Shown: positions 22,301 through 33,062 of the stretch, one piece after another
How the letters are laid out: the number at the start of each line of letters is the position of its first letter
Position numbering within the stretch: position 1 is the first letter of the stretch
Assembly: GCA_027625915.1 (NCBI GenBank)
Contig: JANTQA010000057.1
Coordinates: 2,294,001-2,358,000 of the forward strand
From: Anaeramoeba flamelloides
Taxonomy: Eukaryota; Metamonada; Anaeramoebidae
Reading direction: 5' to 3'
DNA length: 64,000 nt
Notes under the pieces: generated by a model
What the model was told of the DNA's origin: nothing
Databases searched by the model: none
What the model saw: only the letters and a program-made list of their open reading frames with translations
Position numbers and translations under genes: made by a program

Positions 22301-25300
22301 TTTGAATCCTGGAAACCCTAGGCACTTGACGGCACTCTGCGGCCTAACGAAGTCTGACCCACAAAAATTGATGGAAAATCTTCAATGATATCGATCTTTA
22401 ACTTTTCTTTAGATAGATCATAATTTTTGTTTTTATTTTTGCTTATTACATAAGATTACCTATTTAAAAAAATTGTAAAAATTTCAAAATTTTAGGATTG
22501 TTTCTGAAGTTTTCCAGTTTAAATATTTTTGTTGTTAGTTTTTCCTATTTTCAAAAGAATATAGTAAAATCAATAATTCTTCTGATTTTTTTATTTTCTG
22601 AAATTAAAAAAAAAACTAGACATTCTTAGAGTGGGCTAGTGAAATTGCAATTTTGTAGTTTTATATTTTTTTTTATGTATTGCCGAATTTTCCAAAGAGT
22701 GAATTTTCTGATTTGATTAATCGAAAACCCTTTAATGATAAATATCACAATTTTGGTTTCATAGTATATCAATTAATATTCTCATTTTTCAGTGTCGGGA
22801 AATTTAAAACTGTTTTTAATTTTTCCTAAATTTAATTTTTCTAATTTTTTATATCAATTTATATTTTCTCCGGTGTATTTTTAATCTCAAAATTAATTTT
22901 TGATTGGGTTTTATAAATTAATCTTGTTAATGAATAGCAATTTGTAAAAAATTTATAACTGATTTATTAATAAATCTATCAATTATTTCAAAATCACTTT
23001 GTGTAGAATCAAATATTTCTAAGCTATTTCCTAAAAAGAGTCGCAAATTTATTCAAAAATATATTTATTAAACTAAAATTTCAAATTAGTGATTAAATAT
23101 ACAAAATCATTAACTATCATTTATTGATTATTGATTAATAATTTAATTTTTTTTATTGGTACAGTCAGTTTCAAATTTAAGACACAAACTTTCAATGAAA
23201 TTTAAGATACAAAAAAATCTCAAATTAAGTCACAAAATTTGGAATTTTTTTTTTTACAAATTATTTTACTAGAATCTGAATTTTGTGCCTTAATTTGAGA
23301 TTTTATGTGTGCATTAATTTTCGTTAAAGTTTGTGCCTTAAAAGTGGAACTGACTGTATTGTATTACATAAATAAAAGATATTAAATTTTCTGATCTCGA
23401 TTTTATCTGAAATTATTTAGGGGATGAAAATTGGTGTATATTATTTTCTTTTTGATCGAAAAAATCATTTTCATAACTTTTTTAATCTCAAAAAAAATCC
23501 AAAAAGAATTGAAAACATATTAATGCATTTTGATTGTTTAAAAAATCATTTTTACCCTTTCGATATTTTCAGTTTTTTATTGAAATTGGTCGTACATTGT
23601 TTTGACCAAAAAAAGGTGTTGTTTTCACCCAAAAAAGTGCTATTTTTTTTTTTTCATTTTTTGGAAATATTTCATCAAATATATTTTGAAATAAATACCT
23701 TTTAACCTTTTATTCAATCGATATTAATATTTAACTTAATTTGGTATTGTCAATTAACAAATACCACCACTAACTTCGATGATTTATTATGAAATGTAAA
23801 AAAAAATCCCCTTTTTTTCGGAAATACCTTATACCGTATTAATCAAGTTGACTTAAAATATAGGGTTTGAAATAAAAGTTATTTTTACTCCCTTATTCGG
23901 TTTTGTTGGGACAATCGATTAAGTGCCTTCACAGTATTTTCTGCTTTTTTTGAAATTATATTCAAGATGTGTGTTTTTTTCTAACCTAATTCCAAGATAA
24001 AAAATATCTTTTAATTCTATTTTATATTTAGTTTTTTTTTATTTTGTGAGTTTATCCCTTATCTTTTTATTAAATCAAAAACCCTTTCTCAGTTAATTTT
24101 TAAAGGGATTAAAGTGCCTCCAAAAAAGTTTATTTTATAATTTTTTTACATTCAAATTAAATGGATCCTTTGTTAACTAATTTTGAAATGGGACATTTAA
24201 AAATTCCTTTATTCTCAAAAAAAAATATAAAAATAAAAAAATATAATAAAAACAAAAAAAAATTAAAAATAAAAAATTTTTTTTTACATTTATTTCCTTC
24301 ATCCAAATTCTAGGAAGACTTGGTCTCGATTTGTTAAGTGGTAGTCCGCAATTACCTGTACTGATTGAAAAAAATGTTGAATCTGTTTACAGTGGCGCAC
24401 ATGGATTAACCTTTTTTTATGTGACTAGCGCTAATGAATTATTTGGATCTGGGAAACATACAAATGGAATATTAGGGATTAATGTTGATGTGATTCGAAA
24501 TATCCCAAGTAAAATGAGAGCGATTGGATTTGAGCCAAGAGAAATAACCAATCTAAAAACGGGGCAAAATCATTCAGTTTTAATAACAAATAAGGGTAAA
24601 ATATTTTCTTGTGGCGATCGAGTGAGTAATGGCCATGGAACAACCAATACAGTATTTACAGAACTTGCTGAGTTTAAAAATAAATTTGTTGTGGAAATGG
24701 CTTCTGGTGAATACCAAACATTAGCTTTAACAAAAGATGGTGAATTCTATGCCTGGGGCTTTAAGGTTCCACCAACAAACGAATCAAACTCTTGGGAAAG
24801 ACCAACAAAAATCAAATTGCCAAATTTAACATCAACTTCACCAACGAATATTAAATTCTGGTGTGGTTCGACAGTTAATTTCGTTTTCAATTGTAATGTT
24901 AGTGCCTTATATCAAGATTTCAGAATCTTTTTTAATAGCAAGAAATTTACAGATCTTGTTCTTGGAAGCTCTTCCAATGAAACAAAATGCCATCGGTGCC
25001 TCGTCAAATTAAGAACTAATAAAACTGAAATTGAAAAAATTAAAGAATTGTTTATCCAGAAAAATGAAGAGGAGATAAATAACTTTCTTGGATGGGTTTA
25101 TTGTGATCAAGTTTCAAATAACCAGTCACTTCGAAAGATTTTTAAATCATTAAATTTGTCTTACCCCCCAGAAAATAATTTAAAACAAGATTTACTAAAA
25201 TTATATAAAGATGAAGATTCCAAAGATTTTAGTATATTGGTGCAAGATGAAGACGAAGACGAAGACGAGAATGAAGATAATTTTGAAGAATTGCCTGTTC

Positions 25301-25572
25301 ATAAATTTATTTTATTAGTAAGATCTGGTCTATTTAGAGAAATGTTTGGAAATATAGATCAAAATTCAAAAAGTGTTAAAGATTTTTCCGGTAAAACTCT
25401 TGAAAGTATAGAGATTTTAATCAAATATTTCTATACTGAAAAAATTGAATTTACAGCTGATGACGATCCTGAATTTATTGCTGAAGAATTAGCAGACGCA
25501 ATTGAATACTACCAATTGAATAAAAATAGTAATTTAAAAGAAGAATTGCTTAAAACAGAACTTCAAAATTAA
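19318..25572 (+). CDS. RCC1-repeat and double-BTB protein (two exons)
   Basis: Exon 1 is 19318-19816 and exon 2 is 24314-25572; the phase-1 join across GTAAAA...TTCTAG rebuilds an RCC1 turn (LYGSGFGSNG-RLGLD). The product has 585 residues. RCC1 blades make up roughly residues 1-365, with repeated pairs such as GAHTYLILTSTGKVFS, MGYCTNYYLCSNGELYGSG, TGQNHSVLITNKGKIFSCG and SGEYQTLALTKDGEFYAWG. A first, degenerate BTB domain follows (about 367-430, FTDLVLGSS...CHRCLV). A second, better one lies at about 469-560 (KDFSILVQ...LPVHKFILLVRSGLFREMF), with an Asp/Glu insert between its first strands. RCC1-BTB proteins are usually Cullin-3 adaptors or trafficking/chromatin factors; the partner is unknown here. 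The start is the first in-frame ATG of the exon that keeps the first blade. Confidence 0.88.
20203..20681. mobile_element. 479-bp TA-flanked transposon remnant with long TIRs
   Basis: The inverted ends start CAGT, carry AAATAACCCATGTT, then TTTAACCCATTA and AAAATTTAACTC, over about 65 bp on each side. Both sides are flanked by TA (20201-20202 and 20682-20683). This is a mariner/Tc1-type end structure. Inside, two short open stretches read like protein (WMTVEIKETTQWDDN near 20270-20345; FETKAFNIIEPFRLIKDL near 20480-20610), but I recognise no transposase motif in them. It could be a deletion derivative of a larger element. Confidence 0.65.
21735..22345. mobile_element. nested-palindrome element interrupted by a MITE
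   Basis: Outside the MITE at 22013-22211, the two flanks are mirror images. The left (ATAAAACCAATTTTTTTGTT, CTATTCCTTTATATTCTGGA) pairs with the right (AACAAAAAAATTGGTTTTAC, CCAAAATATAAAGGAATAG), and T and A tracts close up to the MITE. The outer ends carry GGTGCTGTTAGGTGCTCC on the left and GGCACTTGACGGCACTC on the right. An additional hairpin of the TTTTTTTTTAATT...AATTGG type lies at about 21737-21805. It is the same family as 1245-1535, with the MITE in the apex. Confidence 0.5.
22013..22211. mobile_element. palindromic MITE, CAGTCAGTT family, copy 1
   Basis: About 199 bp, self-complementary over most of its length: CAGTCAGTTCTACTTTTAAG at the left pairs with CTTAAAAGTAGAACTGACTG at the right. 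The terminal 36 bp are a perfect inverted repeat by eye. It is inserted in the apex of the nested-palindrome element. The family has a shared centre (TTACTAGAATC and an A/T-rich loop) and no coding capacity. Confidence 0.8.
22365..23060 (-). mobile_element. decayed LINE 3' fragment (minus strand)
   Basis: Blocks run parallel to plus-strand positions 30380-30980 of the full LINE. These include GGAAAATCTTCAATGATATC against AAATCTTCAATAATATC, ACATAAGATTACCTATTT against ACATAAGAGTACCTGTTA, AATTTATATTTTCTC, TTTTATAAATTAATCTTG against TTTTATAAATAAGCCTTG, and AATCAAATATTTCTAAGC against AATCAAATATTTCTAAACC. It therefore covers the end of the RT ORF and its C-terminal zinc-knuckle region. It is clearly more diverged than a recent copy. 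Confidence 0.65.
22960..23850 (+). repeat. dispersed repeat shared with the topoisomerase II intron
   Basis: Parallel to 6500-7165 in block order, with the 195-bp MITE at 23162-23356 inserted. The left part overlaps the LINE-like fragment ending near 23060, so the whole unit may be an old LINE-derived segment. The most distinctive shared words are GATCTCGATTTTATCTGA, TCTTTTTGATCGAAAAA and ATTCAATCGATATTAATATT. Confidence 0.5.
23162..23356. mobile_element. palindromic MITE, CAGTCAGTT family, copy 2
   Basis: 195 bp with TA duplications (23160-23161, 23357-23358). The ends CAGTCAGTTTCAAATTTAAG and CTTAAAAGTGGAACTGACTG pair along most of the element. It sits inside the dispersed repeat shared with the topoisomerase intron, whose other copy lacks it, so the insertion is the later event. 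Confidence 0.85.
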
Positions 25573-26884
25573 GGCATTTTTTTTTTTTATTTTATTTTAT
25601 TTTATTTTTTGAGAATATTAATTTTTTTGTTTTTTTTTATTTTCTCATTTAAACATATTTGTTATGATTTTATTTTCATTTTTCATTTTCTTTTTTTTTT
25701 TTTCTTCTTTTTGCTATTTTTTTTTCTTTAATTTTTTTTCTTCTTTTTCTTTTTCTTTCTTTTTATTTATTGAAAATTTATTCATCATTATTACTTTTGA
25801 TTTTTTTAAAAAAGCTATTATAAATGCAATAAACAACTTTTTATGTTAATGTTTATTTGTCTTTTTGTTTTTATTCTTTTTGTTAATTTTGAAAATTGTA
25901 AGATCAGAGAAATCTCCATAGAAAGACAAATTAAGTATATAAGAAAAATTGTCTCCAATTTATATTTCAATCTTTAAAGTTCATAGTTAATGATATAAAA
26001 TTAATCCCCATTTAACAAATTGTTACTCACCTGATTTAATAAATTGGAAAAAATATTTCCTTTTGGTATTAAAGAACTACTAATAAGTGGATCAGATTTT
26101 TAATACACTTTTAAATTATTCTAAATCTAGAAAAACTTGATATTTTATAAATTCTAAAAAAATAAAATCAAAAATCTATAAAAAATTAAATAAAAATTTT
26201 TGAAATGAGCTTTATAGATTTTTTTTTTACAAAACTTTCACTGGAAAATAAAGTTTAACCACAAGAAGATTTTTTGTTAATAATAATAGAAATTTTAATA
26301 GAAATTTTACTTATTTTCAATTTTCAAAATGATTATTTGTCTTATTGAAGTTCTTTTTTTTCACCTGATCCTTTGTCAAAGACAAGGTATCAAAAAAAAA
26401 AAAAAAAAGAGAAAAAGAACAAGAAAAAGAAAACTTTTTTTAAAACAAGAATAAGAAAAAGTAAAACAAAAATTTGCAAAATTAGAAAAAATGATTTTAA
26501 TCTAAAAAATTGAAAATATTTTTATGATAAGAATATTGGATAAAACCTTGAAAATAACTTCCACAACATATTAAAGTGAGCGAAACTTTTTGAAAAATAG
26601 CGAAAATTCTTTTCTCTAAACTCTTATATTCAAGTAGATATTAATGAGAGGGTCAAAAAAAACTTGATCATAAAACTATTAAAAATAAACAAACAATTCT
26701 GCTCTTTAAATTAAACTCTTTTTCAGTCCAATGGGATGAGTTTTATTGAAAAAATTTACATATTATATTGTTTTAATCCAGAATTCTACTCAAAATATAT
26801 TTTCTATTTTTAAATTCTGATCATTTTTTCGCATTTACTAAAATTTTATTTTTTTCTGTTTTCATTCAATTTTAGATTTTTTTC
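25573..26884. other. RCC1-BTB 3' flank
   Basis: T-rich spacer. The 25664-25849(+) frame is a Phe/Ser-rich translation of a T tract and is not a gene. Nothing else is recognised until the dispersed repeat at 26885. Confidence 0.4.
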
Positions 26885-27315
26885 TGTGTTTATTTAAACA
26901 TTTTTTTTCTTTTCTTATTCTTTTTGAAAAGTGAGTTTGAGAAAAAAAAAATGTAAAAACTCCAAATTAACTCTCAGGAAAGTCGGAGCTTTGTAATTTC
27001 TTTTAAAATTCATACATTTACTATTAAAACAATAATATAATCAACAAATTTTATTTTCCTGATAGAAATATAGAATTTTGTATGAGGCATTCAATTGAAA
27101 GGGGCCAAAAAATTTTTTTAACATTTTTTTTTTTTTGCAATTTGTGGTTTGTTCAGGTATTTCTTTTATGGATATAAACTTCTAAATTTATCTAATGTTC
27201 TTATTTCTAAAGATTATTATGTTTATTTGGTTTGCAAATATAAGTGAATTTTTAATTTTTGGATGAGTAACTTTGAGTGAAATGGAGTTTTTATTTATCG
27301 ATTCTAGTAAAATTA
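26885..27315 (+). repeat. 500-bp dispersed repeat, copy 2
   Basis: Ordered matches to 17215-17700 and 55905-56350: GGAGCTTTGTAATTTCTTTT, AATTCATACATTTACTATT, GTGGTTTGTTCAGGTATTTC, TTTTATGGATATAAACTTC, AGTGAATTTTTAATTTT and CTTTGAGTGAAATGGAGTTT. The 27273-27488(+) frame begins inside it and has no domain. Confidence 0.6.
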
Positions 27316-28261
27316 GATGGGGTTTAAACAGTTTCAAGAATAACAATTATGTAATATCCATTCAATTTGGAAATAATTTTGATTTTCCTTGTATTTATTC
27401 ATTTTTTTTTCTTTTCATTTATTGTTTTCATTTCAGTTTTTCCAATTTAGTAAACTATTTTGTTAAATTGAAAAAAAGTTGTGATTGATTAATTGAAAGT
27501 GAATGTTAAGTTCATTAAAAAGAAAAATCACATATAATTATTTGATAGCATCTAATCATTTTACTGATCAATAATTGTAAGTAAATTTACTAATACAATT
27601 TTTATCAAGTTCTTAACATAATTTTTATACACAGCAATTTTTTTTTTCTTTTTGTATTTTTTTTTTCTTTTATTTGGATAAATTGATTAGAAATAAAAAA
27701 TATAATAATATGTTACTTAAACATAATTTAATCAAATGTTTAGAAAAAAAAACGAAATAAATTGGGTTTTTTTGTCGATTTTTGTTTTTTGTGTGTGTCC
27801 AAATTGTTGGAATAGAGTTAATTATTATTCGATAAATAATCAACAATATTACTAATTATTTTTATTAGAAATAATAATTAAAAATATTTTTAAAAGTTTG
27901 AAATGTTATTAAAAAATAAATAAATAAAAACTTTAATATTCTTTTCACTTTTACTATATTTGAAATTAACCAAAATAGCTAAGATTTAGCAATTCTATTT
28001 TATAAAAAAAAAAGTGAAATGTAAAAAAAACTAACACAATTATAAATATGAAACTTTACTAAAATTGTAATATATGACCATTTAATACAAGAAAAAAAAA
28101 GGATCCAAGAAAAATGGATTTTTCTGTAGAATACAGGTTTATCTAATACAGCATTTTTTTAAATAAGTATGTAGCTTGATTTAACCTATCGTTAAATATT
28201 TAAAAAAATTACTATTTTTATGATATCTGATTCAACTCTTCTAATATCAATAATTAACATA

Positions 28262-28458
28262 CAGTAAGTTCCACTTTTAAGACACAAACTTTCGACGAAT
28301 TTTAAGGCACAAAACAATCTCAAATTAAAGTACAAATTTTGTAATTTCTTTTTTTTACAAGTTTTTTTACTAGAATCTAAATTCTGTGCCTTAATTTGAG
28401 ATTTTTTTTGTTCCTTAAATTTCATTGAAAGTTTGTGTCTTAAAAGTGGAACTGACTG
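28262..28458. mobile_element. palindromic MITE, CAGTCAGTT family, copy 3
   Basis: 197 bp with TA on both sides (28260-28261, 28459-28460). Left end CAGTAAGTTCCACTTTTAAG, right end CTTAAAAGTGGAACTGACTG, with the common centre TTACTAGAATC. One mismatch in the left terminus. Confidence 0.85.
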
Positions 28459-29756
28459 TATATCTAAACTGTGGTTTTTGATTTCGTTGTTAAAATATAT
28501 TCTAAATTATTCTTGAATATGATTTTTTCTTGTTTTATTTAATTTTGTATTTCGTTTTCAAGTTTCTATTAAGGTTCATATTTAAATAGTTTGAACTTTT
28601 TTCCTTGTTTCACTTTTTAGCAAAAATTCTACATTATTATTTAAACTAGTGTAAATATGAAATGTTGAACATAATTATTTTTTTACAATTTTAGAGATAA
28701 TTAAGAGCTCCTTGTCCTTTGTCAAAATTTTGGTTATAATAAATATAATATCAAATTATTTTAATTGAATAATAATAATTTAAATCAAAAATTCATTCAG
28801 TAAATACCAATCTTTCAATTTTAAAAAAAAATCATTTTTCAAACAAATTATTGGTGTTCATCAAACAATTTTATATTGAAAATCCATTCAAGCTCAAAAA
28901 TAAAAATGTGTATTTCTTTTACTAATGTCTAAATTTGGATAAATACATAGGAATCTTTATTTATCTCTAAAATTGTAAAAAATCTATTGTTTGTAACATT
29001 TTATATTTATACTTGTGTTGAAATAATTAAATTGTAAAGTATTTCTCTGGGTTGATGCTGATTTGAGAAAGGTTTAAAAAAATAGTTTTAATTATATTTT
29101 ACATTAATGGGCTGATCTCTATTATTTGTTTTTTACCTAAATTTAATAGATATTGGGGAAATTTTTTGTCAATTACTTAGATTTGAAAGACCCTGTTTAT
29201 TTTCATATTTAATTTATTTCTAGATAGGGAATCATTGTTTATAAATTGATAAAGAAAAAATAATAATAGAGACTAGTACTTTAATGTTTTTATGGTTTTT
29301 AATATTTTTTTCATTTATACAACAATAAAAATTGTATCGTAAAAAAATCTGAGTTGAATAAAGAAGTTTAATATTTTTCAATTTTAAAATTATTATTGTA
29401 ATTTTGGGAAATTGATTTGATTTTTTATCCCAAGTTATTCCAAAACTTAGATTTTTTTCTTTTGAGTGTATTTTTATATCTTTCCTTAACAGAACTTCCA
29501 AAATTTAATATTTGAAGAAAGAAAATATTTTAAATTAACATTTTTCGAAAATATGTTGAATTTTTCAGACTTTTCAAAAATTAGGAAAAATGTTACAAAG
29601 TTTTACAAAAAATAATTCAAATGTGAAAAAAATGTTAAAAGTAAAGTTTTCTAGTCATAAGTTTAGTACTTTATTTTTCAATTTCAAGTTTTGGTAAAAA
29701 AATATTGTGATTTGTTATTAAATTTTATTAGAAAATTTGCTTTTATTGTCAATAAT
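28459..29756. other. spacer without recognisable genes
   Basis: AT-rich DNA between a MITE and the left inverted-repeat arm. The 29232-29501(-) frame has no domain and low-complexity composition. Nothing else seen. Confidence 0.4.
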
Positions 29757-29960
29757 CGATTCAGGTTTCCAATCCCTGAAGAATGAAAAAAAAAAAAAAA
29801 AAAAAAAAAGATTATCTAGTATTAAGCTCAAGGTCATGTTATTTTGATTATTAGCTGTTCGATCATCATATTAATATTAATTTTAATTTTATTTTAATAA
29901 ATTGAATTTTTTATGGTATTTTTTTTGTTCAAAAATCTGAATTTAAGTGTTAATGGCGAA
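29757..29960 (+). repeat. left arm of an inverted repeat flanking the LINE
   Basis: Reads GATTATCTAGTATTAAGCTC then AAGGTCATGTTATTTTGATT; the reverse complement of 36400-36590 reads GATTATCTGGTGTTATGCTC then the same AAGGTCATGTTATTTTGATT. The match continues through TCATATTA...TTTTAATTTT...TTAATAAATT and AATCTGAATTTAAG / AATCAGAATTTAAG. A 24-26-nt A tract (about 29785-29808) expands this arm. Confidence 0.7.
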
Positions 29961-30369
29961 TAAATTGGAAGATAAGTTATAAAAAAAATTTAATATTTCA
30001 GTTGTCAATAAAAAATTTAGGTACTAGGTTTTATTAGAATCTTTTAAACAATTTATTTATATATTTAGCTAATTGGCTTAACAGGTAAATAAATTTTTTA
30101 ATTACCACAACTTTAAAAACTAAAATCTTTTTTTTTTTTTTTTTTTTTTATTATTTAAGGGAGGAGTTATTGACCCCTCTTATTTGCCCAAATTCCTAAA
30201 TTTTTATTTAGGAATTTAATTAAAGACTCAAAAATAAGTTTATTACCCACTAAGGCTAATAAAGAGTTTGAATCCTTTTTTATAATAATATTAGAAATAT
30301 TATTATTATTTAATATATTAGATATATTAATTTTTTTTTAATTCAGATATCCAGATTTTGCGATTATTT

Positions 30370-33062
30370 TCATAGGCTGAGCAGTTCCATAGAAAATGGT
30401 CTAAATCTTCAATAATATCTAAATTGTTTATTTTTTTACATAATTCACATAGTTTTGATTTGTTTTTATTCATAACATAAGAGTACCTGTTAAGGTAATT
30501 TGTAAAAATTTCTGAGTTTTAAAATTGAAGTTGAGCCCTTCCATTTTAAATATCTTTGCTGCTTATTTATAGTATTATTGATTTGTACTATTTTTAGATA
30601 TTCTTGAACTTTCCAACTTGGACTATTTTCTAAGTTTTTAATTCTAAAATTTTCTAGTTCATTTTCCAATTGTTTTAAATTTTTGGAGTACCAATTTATA
30701 TTTTCTGATTCTTTTTTTTCTAAAAGGAAGATAATTAATTAATTCATCATAATGGAGGATTTTTAATTTTTGAATTAACTTAAATCTTCTTTTATATATC
30801 GTTATCCTTACGGGATCAATTTTTGCTTCAGTTTTATAAATAAGCCTTGGTGAGTGTGGGTTGATTAATAAAAATTTTGTAATTTTTTTATTAATCCAAG
30901 TATCAATATCTTTAAAATCTGTTTTTTGTTAAATCAAATATTTCTAAACCATATAATAATTGGCTATGTAACACAGCTTTAAAAAATTGAATTTTTAATC
31001 CATTAGAAAAATTTTTTTGTTGTAAGATATTGATTAACTTTTTTAAAATTGACCTTAACTTTATCAAGGTTAAATTTTAAATGAGTTTTTTTTATCTAGC
31101 CAAATACCAAGATATAAAATTTCTTTTGGAATTAAAGTTTTTTTAGTTTTATCATCATTAGGATTCATTCCAAAATCTTTTTATTATTTTAAAGATTTTT
31201 TGTAATTGAAAATTTATTTCTATTAATGATCCTTTCATCAGTAAAATCAGATCATCTGCAAACATTTGAACATGTAACGCTAGTGATTTAATTTTTTCTA
31301 AGAGAAAATGAGTAATAAATCCAAATAATAAAGGGGGATAATGGATCTCCTTGGTAAACACCAATTCCTTCTTTTGAGTAATAAGCAAGTAGATATTCTA
31401 CAATAATTTCATTTTTTCTAAATTTTTTAATTGAATAATAAATAAGTGAATGATGAATAGAGTCAAAACATTTTTTGTATATCTATTGTAACAATATAAA
31501 TATTTTCTTTTTTAAATTTATTTTTTATTTTTTGATATTCATTCAATAAGTTTAAAACTGCAATTCTAGTATCTAATTTTTTTTTAAATCCAAATTGGTT
31601 TTTTGAAACTAAGTCCCAAGAATCTTGAATTCCGGCATATAACAATTTAAGAAAAAATCTTGGGAGAGTTTGATTAATTGAAATTGGTCTATAATTAAGT
31701 GGAATACCTTCATCGCCAGATTTATGAATGAATAATAAATTTCTTTTTTTTAATAAATTTAATATTTTTTTGAGAAATATCTTTAATCCAATTAAAAAAT
31801 ATTTTTTGGATTGTTTTTTATAAAGTTTTCATAATTTATATAAAATTCACTACTTTGATTTTTTATTGTTTTATATTGTTTAATTTTATCAAATTCTTTG
31901 ACTGATTTATTTTTTTGATATTTGATAATTTCTTTGATTTTAGTAATTGAGAATATTTCTTCTATTTTAATATTTAATAAATTATTTTTTATCTAATGTG
32001 AAATTTTTAATAAAATTAAGAATATATTTTTTTGGTTTTTTTACTAATAGATTTAACAAACCCGAAATATGAAGTTTCCATATTTTCATTATTAAGAATC
32101 ATTTTACTCGAAGTTTCTCTTAATCTATTTAGCTTTTTCCAAAAGTTTTGATTTTCTTCAAATTCAATATTAATCTGGTTTATTAATTTAAAATATTGTT
32201 TACTATTCCTATCTTTAATTTCTTTAATTAATTCATTATTTTCAAATAATTTATTAATTAAATTATATAATTTTAAATCTTTTTTGGTATATTTAAGATA
32301 ATTCTCTCTTTTACTTTAAATTGTTTTTTAAAGATTTTAAAATTCTTTCCATTTAATTGATAATTTTTATTTTTATAAAAATTTATAAAGTCAACATGAA
32401 ACTTTGCAATATCTTTAATTTTGTAGACATTTTTAATTTCCCAGTTTTTTATTAATATTAAATTTATTTAATATTGCATTATGATCACTAATTTTATTTT
32501 TTATGGTTTTTGATTTGATAAATTTTAAGTTATTAAAGTTAGTTATAAAATAATCAATGTTATTATTTTTTCTACTTGGCTTAGTATTTAAAATAATTTT
32601 AAAGTTGAATTTTGAAAAATAATTTATTTGATTTTCATTCAAATTAAAATCTCCCCCGATAATTGTATTATGGTTTTGATATTTTTGTAATAAACCAAGG
32701 ATTTTTTCATTTATTTCTTTATTCCTGTCATGTCTCTTATATAAGTTAATAATGATAAAATCAGTGAATTGAATTCCCATAATATCAAGATCTGGAAATA
32801 ATATTTCTCTTGTAAAATCTTTTAAAAATATTTTTTATTATAATTAATAAACCACCTTTTCTATTTTTCTTACCATAAGATTTTTTATTAATTGAAAAAT
32901 AATTCATAAATCGTGGATTTTTTGTAACTTTTGATTCTTGTATAAGACATATATCAATATTTAATTTTAATAAAAAAGATTCTAAAATAGAAATTTTATT
33001 CTTTTCATTTAACCCTCTGACATTAAATGATAAAATTTTTATATTAATAAATTTATTGTTAT
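30370..33062 (-). pseudogene. LINE ORF2 remnant (endonuclease and reverse transcriptase)
   Basis: Pieces in three frames keep the expected order. The endonuclease/exonuclease/phosphatase fold includes FIIINLYKRHD, IIGGDFNLNENQ, NIDYFITN and SDHNAIL (32780-32433), with the N-terminal part up to about 33060. The RT contains PLNYRPISI, KNQFGFKKKLDTRIAVLNLL, IVTIDIQKMF and MFADDLILL (31700-31158). A zinc-knuckle-like CELC motif follows near 30430. Several frameshifts and stops separate them. The clade cannot be set by eye; the lack of a visible RNase H and the EEP-type nuclease fit L1-like or related groups. Confidence 0.8.

Larger units (their letters stand above)
19817..24313 (+). other. 4.5-kb intron of the RCC1-BTB gene, filled with elements
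   Basis: Limits come from the RCC1 blade join. In order it contains a 479-bp TIR element (20203-20681), a nested-palindrome element (about 21735-22345) interrupted by a MITE (22013-22211), a minus-strand LINE fragment (22365-23060), another MITE copy (23162-23356), and the repeat shared with the topoisomerase intron (to about 23850). The last 460 bp and the stretch 20700-21730 show nothing recognisable. The 23424-23705 frame shows no domain. Confidence 0.85.
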
